Part shown: in pieces, positions 33,696-43,086 of the stretch
How positions within the stretch are numbered: position 1 is the first letter of the stretch
Layout of the letters: each line of letters begins with the position of its first letter
Assembly: GCA_003427395.1 (NCBI GenBank)
Contig: BFEA01000309.1
Coordinates: 1,460,479-1,524,478, forward strand
Origin: Chara braunii
Lineage: Eukaryota; Streptophyta; Charophyceae; Charales; Characeae
DNA: 64,000 nucleotides
Direction: 5' to 3'
The notes under the pieces: model-generated
Database searches by the model: none
What the model was told of the DNA's origin: nothing
Seen by the model: the letters and a program-made list of their open reading frames with translations, nothing else
Position numbers and translations under genes: made by a program

Positions 33696-34109
33696 TGACG
33701 GACAGCGGCACGCCGCTTCAACGTATTGACTCGCCGCGGCCAGCCTCCGCACCATAGAACTGCATATGGTCACGATCAGCAGAATATTGACACGCTGGTT
33801 GGCCCTTGGGTCAAGGCAGTGGGCAAGACGGCACGACGGTCCAGTCCCATGGAGGTCGAATCACGACTTTTTGGCTGAACTGCCGCGTCCGCAAAGGCCA
33901 CATTAATAGGGCCCGGTTTAAACGGTACTGAAAACGGACCAGGGGTTAGTGAGACAAATAGAATTGACCACTTGGAACCGGACTCACCGTGTTGGGGAGA
34001 GGACGGCCCGAAATGGTCAAAGGGGAATACGGGATTGGGCCCCTTATTAGCGATAAGAGGAGTGTTTTGTTTTCGAGAGCAAGGCCGACCCTTAGTATTC
34101 CAAAGTCGG

Positions 34110-34590
34110 GCCACTTTTAGCCCGACACTAATTTTAGTACCACTCTATGTTATTTTTAGCGTAGGGCACGCTATTTTTAGCGCAGGCCTGAGTTATTTTT
34201 AGCGCAGGCCTGAGTTATTTTTAGCACAGGCTAAATATAGCACAGGCCCGCGCTATTTTTATCCCTAGCCCCGTGCTTATTTTAGCGCTGTCCCGCGCTA
34301 ATCTTAGCACAGGCCAGTGCTATATTTAGCGCAGGCCCGTGCTATTTATAACCCGGGACTGACTGTTCGTGTCCCAAAATCGGGACTGTCCCAGTCCCGT
34401 ACTAATTTTAGCGCAGTCCCGCGCTAATTTTAGAACAGGCCCGCTTTATATTTAGCGCAGGCCCGTGCTATTTTTAACATGGGACTGACTGTTCGTGTCC
34501 CAAAGTCGGGACTGTCCCAGTCCCACGCTAATTTTAGCGCAGGCCTGTGCTAATTTTAGCACAGGCTTGTACTATTTTTAGCCCAAGGAC
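34110..34590 (+). repeat. LTR array a: TTTTAGCGCAGGCCCGTGCTA units
   Basis: About 14 short units of 24-33 bp built from GCTA(A/T)TTTTAGCGCAGGCCC. A higher-order repeat of about 119 bp including GGGACTGACTGTTCGTGTCCC and CGGGACTGTCCCAGTCCC occurs twice. The units hold nested inverted repeats (GGGACTG/CAGTCCC, AGCGC/GCGCT). The array lies just upstream of the TATA box, in the U3 position, and recurs in diverged form at about 51,600-52,075. Confidence 0.85.
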
Positions 34591-34624
34591 TGCTGTACCT
34601 TGCCCGATCACCCGGCCTCTTCAC

Positions 34625-34632
34625 TATAAAAG
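34625..34632 (+). promoter_or_regulatory. TATA box of the Element 3 5' LTR
   Basis: TATAAAAG follows CCTCTTCAC and lies within an inverted repeat GGCCTCT...AGAGGCC. The equivalent position in the 3' LTR (52,115-52,122) reads TACACAAG, so only the 5' copy keeps a consensus TATA box. It is the only good TATA box seen upstream of the leader; the role is inferred. Confidence 0.7.
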
Positions 34633-35039
34633 AGAGGCCGGGCCACTTGAGAGAGACGAGAAGCCTTCATTTGCGGGAATGCGGAAGCGCTGGCGGAACG
34701 GCAAGCGGGAGCTGCAGCATTGGAACAAGTAAGGGAAGGAGAAAGACAAGGCAAGCAAGGGAGAGGTAAGGAGTGGGGCAGCTTGTGGAAGGGGTAGTCC
34801 TGGTTCTCACTAGGGTCATAGCCCTCTCCCTTGCCTCCCCTATTATCTCTCTCTCCCTTTGCTCTCTTCTCTCCCTCTCTTCTTCCTCCCTCTCCTTACC
34901 CACTTCCGTCATCCCCCCTTTAGTCAGACCGGTCGCTTATGAATAAGCCCCGATTTTTTTAATTTTATTTTATTTTATTCCATTTTTATCTCCGACGTGC
35001 ATCATTATCGCACAAGGGTTACCGTCTGACTGTGCGCCG

Positions 35040-36240
35040 CGGCCGAGAGCACAAGGGATACTGTGTGCCTGTGCTCTGCGCCAATTGGCATCTGAGCGCC
35101 CTTCGCCAATGAGTATCTGAGGGCACCGCACTAATGAGTATTCGTACATCTGAGCGCCCTGCGCCAATAAGTATCTGAGCGCACCGCACTAATGAGTATC
35201 CATACATCTGGGCGCCCTGCGCCAATGAGTATTTGAGCGCACCGCGCTAATGAGTATCTGTACATCTGAGCACCCTGCGCCAATGAGTATCTGAGCGCAC
35301 CGCGCTAATGAGTGTCTGTATATCTGAGCGCCCTGCGCCAATGAGTATCTGAGCGCACCGCGCTAATGAGTATCTGTATATCTGAGCGCATTGCGCCAAT
35401 GATTATCTGAGCGCACCACGCTAATGAGTATCTGTATATCTGAGCGCATTGCGCCAATGAGTATCTGAGCGTATCGCGCTAATGAGTATCTGTATATCTG
35501 AGCGCATCAAGCCAATGAGTATCAAGGTCACCGGACATCTGAGCGTACCGCGCCAAAGAGCATCAAGGACGNTGTATGTCTGAGNGAACTNAGCAAGNNN
35601 ATTNACNGTGNCGTAGGCACTTGAACTGAGCAAGTCGATTTACCGTGCCGTAGGCACTTGAACTGAGCAAGTCGATTCATTGTGCCAGCAGGCACTCAAA
35701 CTGAGTATCTTTGCCAATTTATTGTGCCAGCAGGCACTCAGATTGAGTATCTTCGCCAATTTATTGTGCCAGCAGGCACCCGGATTGAGTACACTGATTT
35801 TGCTATGCCAAGGGGCACCCACACCGAGTAGACCGATTTTGGTATGCGAAGGGGCACTCAGATCAAGTACACTGATTTTGCGACTGTGAGCACTCAAACT
35901 TGAGTGAGACATTGCGCCCTTAATTTGAGAAAGCCAATGATGCATACGCGACTGTGCGCACTCAGATTTGAGTGGGACACTGCGCTCATTGTCTGAGGAA
36001 CCCGTTTTAATGATCTTGAGTATATGCGACTGGGCGCACTCAGATTTGAATGCGACACTGCGCTCTTTATCAGAGAAACCCGCTTTGATGATTTTGAGTA
36101 TGTGCGACAAGGCGCACTTCGTCTGTAAATTTGGCATGATGATTTTGAACATGTGCAACAGTGTGCACTCAATTTGAAAACTCAGCATTGATCATTCCGA
36201 GCAAGTGTGACTGTGCGCTCTCGAACTTGGGTGTGACACT
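35040..36240 (+). repeat. LTR arrays b, c and d
   Basis: Array b (35,040-35,545): about eight units of roughly 59-60 bp, GAGCGCACCGCGCTAATGAG with TATCTGTATATCTGAGCGC. Array c (35,600-35,880): units with GTGCC(A)GCAGGCACTC and GAGTATCTTCGCCAATTTATT. Array d (35,880-36,240): units of about 90-95 bp with GCGACTGTGCGCACTCAGAT, GGGACACTGCGCTC and TTTTGATGATTTTGAGTATG. Ns at 35,572-35,611 sit between b and c. All ORFs here are repeat translations. Confidence 0.88.
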
Positions 36241-36299
36241 ACATGATCAATAATGCAAAACTCGACTTTGATGATTTTTATTATTGCTCAATCTGCGTA

Positions 36300-37400
36300 C
36301 ACTGCTTCTGATGATTCTGAGTGCGCGCCCAGCCTCAGTTTGGCCGTTCGAGTGAGTGTCCAGTCTCAGTTCGGCTGTTAGAGTGCGCGTCCATGCGCGC
36401 CCAAGTTGGGCATTGCTGTTAGAGTGTGCGCCCATGCGCGCCCAAGCTTGTCATTGCTGTCAGAGTGCACGCCCCTGCGCGCCCAAGCTTGACATTGCTG
36501 TCAGAGTGCGCGCCCCTGCGCGCCCAAGCTTGGCATTGCTGTTAGAGTGCGTGCCCCTGCGCGCCCAAGCTTGGCATTGCTGTTAGAGTGCGCGCCCATG
36601 CGCGCCCAAGCTTGGCATTGCTGTTAGAGTGCGCGCCTGTGCGCGCCCAAGCTTGGCATTGCTGATTGAGTGCGTGCCCAAGCGCGCCCAAACTTTATAT
36701 GGTTATTTGAGTTCGCGCCCATGCCCGCCCATGCTCAATATTGCTTTCTAAGTATGCGCACGTGCATGCCCACACCCGGTATCAGTTTTTGAGTGCGCGT
36801 CAGTGCTCGCCCAGGCTTGATATTGATATTAGAGTGTGCGCCCTAACTTGGAATTGATCGAGTGCACACCAAGTCTTAGTTTGGCTGATCGAGTGCGCGC
36901 CCAGTCTCTGTTTGGCTGATCGAGTGCGCGCGCAGTCTCAGATGGGCTGGTAGAGTGCATGTCAATGCGCGCCTAAACTTGACATTGCTGTTAGAGTGCG
37001 CGCCCATGCGCGCCCGAGCTCGGTATTGCTATATGAGTGTGCACCCGTGTGCGCCCGAGCTCGGTATTGCTATATGAGTGCGCGCCCGTGCGCGCCCAAG
37101 CTAGATATTGTCATTCGAGTATGCGCTCACGTGCGCCCATGATCAGTATTGCTATTTGAGTGCGTGCCCATGCGCGCCTATGCTCGACATTGCGATTTGA
37201 GTGCGCGCCCATTCGCGCCCAAGCTTGGAACTGCGATTTGAGTGCGCGCCCATGCACGCCCATGCACGCCCAAGCTTGGAACTGTGATTTGAGTGCGTGC
37301 CCATGCGTGCCCAAGCTTAGTATTGCTTTTGAGCGTGCGCCCCATACGCGCATACGCTTGGTATTGTCACTTGGGTGCGCCCTGGCTCGGGTAGGCTATG
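36300..37400 (+). repeat. LTR array e: GAGTGCGCGCCCATGCGCGCCCAAGC units
   Basis: About 22-25 units of 40-60 bp, each with GAGTGCGCGCCCATGCGCGC then CCAAGCTTGGCATTGCTGTT and variants. The core is extremely CpG-rich and alternates purine and pyrimidine (GCGCGC), with AAGCTT sites in most units. The ORFs give peptide repeats and are not credible proteins. Confidence 0.92.
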
Positions 37401-37779
37401 AGAGTAAGTGCTATGATGATTTTGGAATGCGCGTCCCGCCGATGTGATGTTCGGGGATGCATGTCCAGCGAGTGTGATTAGTCTTGAGGACGTGACTGGA
37501 TGCCTCTGATGGCAAGACTAGGCCCAAGACCCCGCTGATTTGATTTCTCGCTGATCAGTCTCCGCATAAACGATATTCATATCAGACCCTGTGCAGACGG
37601 TATTTTTCCTGCACGCATGATATCAGTGCAGTTCGGTTTGCAAGTGCAATGTTTTGCGAATGGCCTCTACATAGATAATATCTTGATGATCAGTCTTTCT
37701 CAGTGACAATACCCACAATTCAGTCCTCGTGCTCTAGTCCACTCGCTGCGGAGACGTTCGTATGATGTTCCTATATCGA

Positions 37780-38020
37780 GTTGTTGCTGATCAGCCGGGC
37801 CCATTCAGGCGGGCCCCTATATCGAGTTGTTGCTGATCAGCCGGGTCCATTCAGGTGGGCCCCTATATCGAATTGTTGATGTTTTCAGCCGGGCCCATTC
37901 AGGCGGGCCCTTGTATCGAGTTGTTGCTGTTTCAGCCGGGCCCATTCAGGCGGGTCCCTATATCGAGTTATTGCTGTTCAACCGGGCCCATTCAGGCGGG
38001 CCCCTATATTGAGTTGGTTG
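37780..38020 (+). repeat. LTR array f: five units with GGGCCCATTCAGGCGGGCCC
   Basis: Five units of about 45-48 bp read CCGGGCCCATTCAGGCGGGC then CCCTATATCGAGTTGTTGCT. Each holds the inverted repeat GGGCCC...GGGCCC around ATTCAGGC. The ORFs at 37,827 and 37,855 are translations of this repeat. Confidence 0.92.
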
Positions 38021-38161
38021 CTACCAGTTTGGCTTGAGGGTCTATTGAGGTGCTGTCCTCTTTTCGAGTTGGGTTATTTTCCTGGGCTATTGATATCCCC
38101 CTCATCTCCAGGACATCATTGCTTGGCATAGCAGCTTGCCCGGGGCATTCTATATTGCAGA

Positions 38162-38605
38162 TTGTTTAAGCTGGCTTCTCAACATGAGACAACCCCTACA
38201 TGGGGTAAGCTAGTTGAGAAGTTTTGTTATCGACACATTGGACATCAGAGCTTCGTTATTCGGGCCAATGAGTCTCCCACATCGAGGTACACATCGGTGA
38301 TCACTTATCACGTGAGAGATGCTGGGCAGGGAGTGAAGGGAACCACCTCCGACCGGATTGCTGACTATATCTTCCGCAGGGAGAGTTACTGGAGGGAACA
38401 CTGGTTGCATGTGGTGTTTCCCCATATCCCTTTTGCACCAGGTGGTGCCCTCTATGACTTTGACGGTTGTAACCCTAGACCATTGAGCAGAGGTGACAGC
38501 AAGGAAAAGAGGCGTCAAGACAGGAGGATCAGGAGCGACGTGGCCAGATCCGGTATACCTATTACCACCTCTCTACAGAGGTCAGAGACGGATGAGTCAG
38601 ACTAG
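38162..38605 (+). CDS. Unrecognised ORF inside the Element 3 5' LTR (147 codons)
   Basis: An uninterrupted frame with no repeat bias, directly after the tandem arrays. The protein is basic in the C-terminal third (SKEKRRQDRRIRSDVARSG) and has aromatic residues in a central block (YWREHWLHVVFPHIPFAPGG). It faintly resembles the pattern of the triplicated pre-gag domain (FPxxPxP..FxDGxNxxP), perhaps a distant fourth copy. No known family is recognised. The upstream frame may be open before this Met. An identical copy is at 55,653-56,096, but that identity may come from assembly. Confidence 0.45.
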   Translation: MFKLASQHETTPTWGKLVEKFCYRHIGHQSFVIRANESPTSRYTSVITYHVRDAGQGVKGTTSDRIADYIFRRESYWREHWLHVVFPHIPFAPGGALYDFDGCNPRPLSRGDSKEKRRQDRRIRSDVARSGIPITTSLQRSETDESD

Positions 38606-38812
38606 GAGCCTTGTTGCGTGAGCGATGTTGACCTGGGGGACTATTTTGACTAGGATACTCACAGGGACTGAGTACGCTTGAGTTCTGGAGCTGGCCCAGA
38701 GCATCTTATGACATTGGTCACTGGAGCGAGACGCAGGCCGAAAGCAGCCCTACGACGGGTTGCTTATCTTCTGGCACGATATTTGCTTGAGGGTGATTGA
38801 TTTGGACATTAC

Positions 38813-39262
38813 ATGTCAGGAGGACCCAGGTCAGAGGAGGTAATCGACCCTTCAAGGGGGAAGGGACCAGTCCCATATCTTGGGGATTACTACAACCATT
38901 TGCTGGGAGCAGACTTTGTCATACAAGCTTTTCAGAAGCCTCTGTATGGAGACCGATTCCTGGAGGTTTCATACGACTACATCTATGGCAAGGGACGGAT
39001 TGAGATCTTGATCGGTGCCACTGACAGCATTTCCCTCGCTGAGGAGCTGTACCTTCGGAGCGTTGTGGACGAGGAGATGGCCCGATGTATGGCATATATC
39101 AGCAAGATCGATCCTACGGCATCCTTTGACATCAGCTACGTGGTCCCAGAGTCGATGGGCACTCAGGTTCTCAATGACGAGAAGGACCAGCGTGTACCAG
39201 ATATAGAGTCCCAGACAGTCGAGCCCACTCATGAGGGGGTACCACTGGTCGTCATTGATTGA
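38813..39262 (+). CDS. Unrecognised ORF inside the Element 3 5' LTR (149 codons)
   Basis: A second frame of balanced composition, 207 bases after the first. It starts MSGGPRSEEV and includes PVPYLGDYYNHLLGADFVIQ, FLEVSYDYIYGKGRIEILIG and an acidic C-terminus. No signal peptide, membrane segment or known motif is seen. The 3' LTR copy (56,304-56,753) has the same frame and stop but eleven ambiguous codons, which suggests real sequence differences between LTR copies here without loss of the frame. Coding function is unproven. Confidence 0.45.
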   Translation: MSGGPRSEEVIDPSRGKGPVPYLGDYYNHLLGADFVIQAFQKPLYGDRFLEVSYDYIYGKGRIEILIGATDSISLAEELYLRSVVDEEMARCMAYISKIDPTASFDISYVVPESMGTQVLNDEKDQRVPDIESQTVEPTHEGVPLVVID

Positions 39263-39828
39263 GGCTTGTATCTTTTAGTCACTGAGATGTACTATGACAT
39301 TATTATGATTTATCAGTGACTGCAGCCCCTTCTTTATGGTTGCTTCCTCCATTCTTTGTGTACTACGCTTCAGTCTCGTGTCTCTGGTCATGCTCTTGCA
39401 AAGTCTGGTTTCTGGTCTTTTCGTCCTCTCAGTGTCATCTGTCTTATGATGTATACCCTGTGATGCATGGAAAGTTTATGCATGCGGTAACAACTTATCT
39501 ATCACTCCTTATCATAACAAGTTACACTCAAGGCTACTTGAAGGACTCTTGGATAATAGGGACTGCGGTGACCTTGAGTCTAACCTTTATACGGGGTCAG
39601 GTACAGGCGATAAAACCGAACGCTTCACTCTAAGCCGTGTCGCCGCTGGCAGGAGGGATAACACTGACTACTCGACTGTGTGACCAAGGCTGCTTGTGAT
39701 TTCACTTTCAATTTTCCTAAAACTCTCCAAAATCCTGCGTGACAGCCTGCCAGTCCACCAACCCACCGCACTCGGCCCGGGGAGAGACATCACACACAGG
39801 CCTTGGAACGGTGGGGCCGCGACAAAAA

Positions 39829-39846
39829 TGGCGCCGTTGCCGGGGA
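39829..39846 (+). other. Element 3 primer-binding site, tRNA-Asp type
   Basis: TGGCGCCGTTGCCGGGGA, four bases after the 5' LTR end, complements the 3' end of plant tRNA-Asp (…CCCCGGCAACGGCGCCA). It is followed at once by ACTCAAAAAATTTTGAGT (39,846-39,863), which can form an 8-bp hairpin. Confidence 0.9.
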
Positions 39847-40085
39847 CTCAAAAAATTTTGAGTTCCTGGGAGCGGACCTTGGTCACAATATTCAGTGACT
39901 AGGCAACAGTCTAATACTTCGTACAAGGTCTGGCTCAGGTCAGAAAGATTATTCGGCTAGAGGAACCCCGAGAGGAGGGGCCTCTTGCCGAAGTCTATCT
40001 GAAGTGACTCAGACCTGCAAGCAAGGGTTTGAAATTTGTTTCCTGGACCCTTCGCTTGACAAGTCTATAAGTCAGAAACCAGACG

Positions 40086-41797
40086 ATGACTGAAGAGTAT
40101 AATGTCCAAGAAACCCTAACTCGTGTCACCTTCGGTGGTGCTTTCCCTTATATGTTTGTCAAATCCATTACTTGTGTAAAAAGTACAACGACTGTGCATA
40201 TGCTTGTCTCCAGATTCCTTGACACTGATGATTATGATATTCGACCCTACATCCTAGAAGGGGCTGATCGGGATCCGAGTTTCTTTACCGACTGAGATGT
40301 TATTGTGAGATGTGTCGAAGTAGAGAGGGATCAACTGAGACAGCAAGGGATAGTGGCGAGTTGGAACTTACTGCCTTGGATTTATGAGAAGATTCCTACC
40401 CCACCAGTACCCAGAGGATTTTGCGATAGTAGGAACTGACAGCCAATCATCAATGCAGCGGTGAGAAGGCAAAGTTGGTAGGCAGCTCATGTCGGCAGTA
40501 ACTAGAGCGATAGAGACACTGACCAGGATCACTGCTGGAGGTGCCTTCCTATACGTCATTGAGAGGTGTGTGACTTGTGAGCACGACTCAGTGATCTTGT
40601 ATGTCCTTTTAATCTGATTCCTTGATACAAATGAGTATGATGTAAGGCCGTATGTATCTGCTGGAACAAGAAGAGGGATTGACTATGAGGCGTGTTCGGT
40701 AGTTGCTGCTGAGTATATCCTAGATGAAAGATTGTTATTGAAACAACAAGGAAAGAAAGTGACGTGGAGTGTCCTACCTAGAGAGTTTAAGAGATTCCCA
40801 AGCCCTCCAGTGCCTGCTAGCTTCTGCGACGGAAAGGACTGGGGACCAATCCTCAACGCGGTGTTAAGGATCGAGTGTGGTGAGCTATGTCGATCGATGT
40901 CTACACTTCTGATGATGGAGAGAGCTTCTGTTTTGAGGTCTATCTAGATGAACAGCAAACCACTGTCATCGGGGCTATGAGAGGATGCGATACTAGGTTA
41001 GGTAGGCACGACGGGATTGGCATGGTAGAGCACTACCTTGAGCTTATGCGAGCGGCTGCTCTTAGAGCAATTACGGGTTAGACTAAGATTAGGCATCTGC
41101 TGGATTGCAAGAGTTCGGATGGCAGGAGAGTGATGCTACATGCGAGAGATGAGACCATCCTATCTAGACAGCGTCCTGTAGACAGTCTGGCTAGAGGCGC
41201 TAGAGGCAGCCCAAGGCAATGATACTGGAATGTGAAAATTCTGTGTCAATTGCGACTGTGACCATTGGTAGACGATGGTTAGATAAAGTAACTGAGACTA
41301 ACAACCCCTTTGAGATAGTGAGATATGACGGATCGAAGATAAAGAAGGATCATGGGGGTCGCTAGGGGCTAGGCAATGTCTGGATAGTGCCCAAGGATCA
41401 CGACGGCACTAGACGCCTTAGTTCCTTTTACCAGTGGAGGAGCCTTTCCCTACAAGATAGAGCTTTGCATATCCCTGGAGGAGAAACATGCACCTGGGAA
41501 GGCGTATATCCTTGTAGTGAAGTTCCTTGACACTGGTGAATACAATATCCGGCCCTACGTTCCCTCATTGAGAGGGAAAGGGACAGATCGTGAGTCTCTT
41601 CGAAATTGGATTAGTAATATAGTTAACCAGGATAAGAGGGAGTTAGAAAGAAAAGGGATAAGAGTAGTCAGTGACTTAACACCAATTGTGTTTGATAGGT
41701 TTCCTGAACCTCATCTGTCAGAAAGTTTTACTGACGGCAGGAACTGGGAACCAATTTTAAACACAATCATAAGAGAGAAAAGGTCCAGAAAGAAGTA
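40086..41797 (+). pseudogene. Pre-gag coding region with three copies of an unrecognised domain
   Basis: Three diverged copies (about 40,086-40,480; 40,494-40,900; 41,409-41,797) share the order GGAFPY, a Cys/Lys region, then YVLV.FLDT..Y(D/N)(I/V)RPY(V/I), a charged helix-like part, LP..F.RFP.PP.P..F and (C/T)DG(R/K)(N/D)W.PI(L/I)NA..R. Copy 1 has a stop after PSFFTD (probably from TGG). Copy 2 has a stop before FLDTNEY. Copy 3 is open for 93 codons to its end. Frames differ between copies, so indels separate them. A 65-codon open stretch at 40,887-41,081 lies between copies 2 and 3. The region sits between PBS and gag, where Ogre-type elements hold an extra ORF. I know no family that matches; function unknown. 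Confidence 0.65.
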
Positions 41798-41823
41798 GAA
41801 GCGTAACCAGTAAACTAGACAGG

Positions 41824-43086
41824 ATGGTCAAAGGACCTAACGCACAGCAGAGCCGTGCTAGTTCCTCTGCTGGGGATGGAGAAGTGACCACTACCGTGGT
41901 TCTTCGAGAGATGTTGAACCGAATAGAGGTCATGAAGACCGGGATGGACACTATGAATGTTCGCTTAGACCTTCCGAGAGCTAAGGTACCTCTAGAGAAC
42001 ATACCCTGCTTTGATGGAACCAAGGTTAGGGAGTTCCTGGAAGACTATGATGTCTTCGGTATGAGCCATGGCTGGTTGGATAAACAAAAGTTGAAAGCTC
42101 TGCTAGCCTATGTTGAACCTAAGATGAGGGTGTCGGTAACAAAAACGACACAGGGACTAACCATATGAGCGGAAGTTAGACAAAAGATGTTAGAGTAGTA
42201 TGCGAAGTATGATGTTCCAACAACTATGCAAAATTGGTTGGATGTGCGACGTTCCAAGTACGCTACCCTCGATCAATTCTTAGAGGATTTTGAGAGGGTT
42301 GCGCGGAGGGTAGCCTTCCTAGACGAGGCACAAAAATCTCATGTCCTACTGACTAACTTCGCGGAGGATGAAAGGAAGAGTGTGGTAAGCCGCACTGCCC
42401 ATTACGCTCTGAAATGGGATGAAGTGGTTGAGATGGTCCGAGAGCTACCTTCGGTGTCAAACTGGAAATGGTATCTGGAACAGATGAAAGCAATCACTAG
42501 TGCAAGAAAAGGGAATGTTGAGGCAGCTACGGAAGGAAACTTGAAGGCCGAGGAGATCCTTGGTCTTCTTGTTAAGCTTGATAGCTTCAAAAAGTTAACC
42601 TTTCCTGCCCCAGCAACTCAAGCACTTGTTGGAGTCGAAGAAGGTAAGTAAGAAAGAAAGAAGGAGAAGCAAAAGGAAGAGAGTGAGAGTGAGAGCGAGA
42701 GTAGTGATGAGGAAGATGCTAGGCAAAGGAGAAAGAAAAGAAGGAAAAAATGGGAAAAGAAGCGTGATTGGGACTGGAAGAAAGATAACAAGAGTCGAGA
42801 TTGGCAAATGAGAGATGACCCCTTCCGATGTTATTATTATGATGAGGAAGGTTATACTCTAACCCGGTGTCCGACGTTAGAAAAGGAGCTCGAAGAAGGG
42901 ATTGTCAAGAAGAACGCCAATGGGCACATCTGTGATGCCAATTGGAACAAGGTAGATTTCCGAGTCAAAGGAGGGATGCGGGCGGTAATCCTAGAAAAGG
43001 CCAAGGCCAATAAGGATAAAAAGAAGAAGGCTAGGGTTAATGTTATCACCTTTGATGGAATGCTACCTCCGGAAATAGTGGCTTGA
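41824..43086 (+). pseudogene. Element 3 gag (capsid and nucleocapsid region)
   Basis: Starts MVKGPNAQQSRASSS. The capsid-like part runs from IPCFDGTKVREFLEDYD through TMQNWLDVRRSKYATLDQFL, EDFERVARRVAFLDEAQ and FAEDERKSVVSRTAHYAL. A Ser/Glu and Lys/Arg-rich segment (about 42,650-42,800) precedes a degenerate zinc knuckle RCYYYDEEGYTLTRC, where spacing fits CCHC but the second Cys and the His are Tyr. In-frame stops at about 42,166, 42,196 and 42,647 all fit single transitions from CGA, CAG or CAA. The single frame is otherwise open, so it continues into the protease. Confidence 0.82.

Larger units (their letters stand above)
33696..39824 (+). repeat. Element 3 5' LTR (6.13 kb)
   Basis: It begins TGACGGACAGCGG and ends GGGGCCGCGACA. 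Internal order: U3-like AGCGC/GGGACTG repeat array, TATA box at 34,625, CT-rich leader, four further tandem arrays (35.04-38.02 kb) and two ORFs (38,162 and 38,813). With a TATA box near position 930 of the LTR, most of its length would be transcribed R-U5. The stretch about 35,482-38,840 is base-for-base identical with 52,973-56,331, including N positions; the rest differs at scattered sites. Confidence 0.92.

Noticed and set aside
35640-37447. ORFs of 60-182 codons inside the LTR arrays, including a 182-codon reverse frame
   Set aside because: Peptides repeat with the tandem unit and appear on both strands; the arrays explain the lack of stops.
38210-38518. 102-codon reverse-strand ORF opposite the LTR ORF
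   Set aside because: It is a shadow of the plus-strand frame and has no motif of its own.
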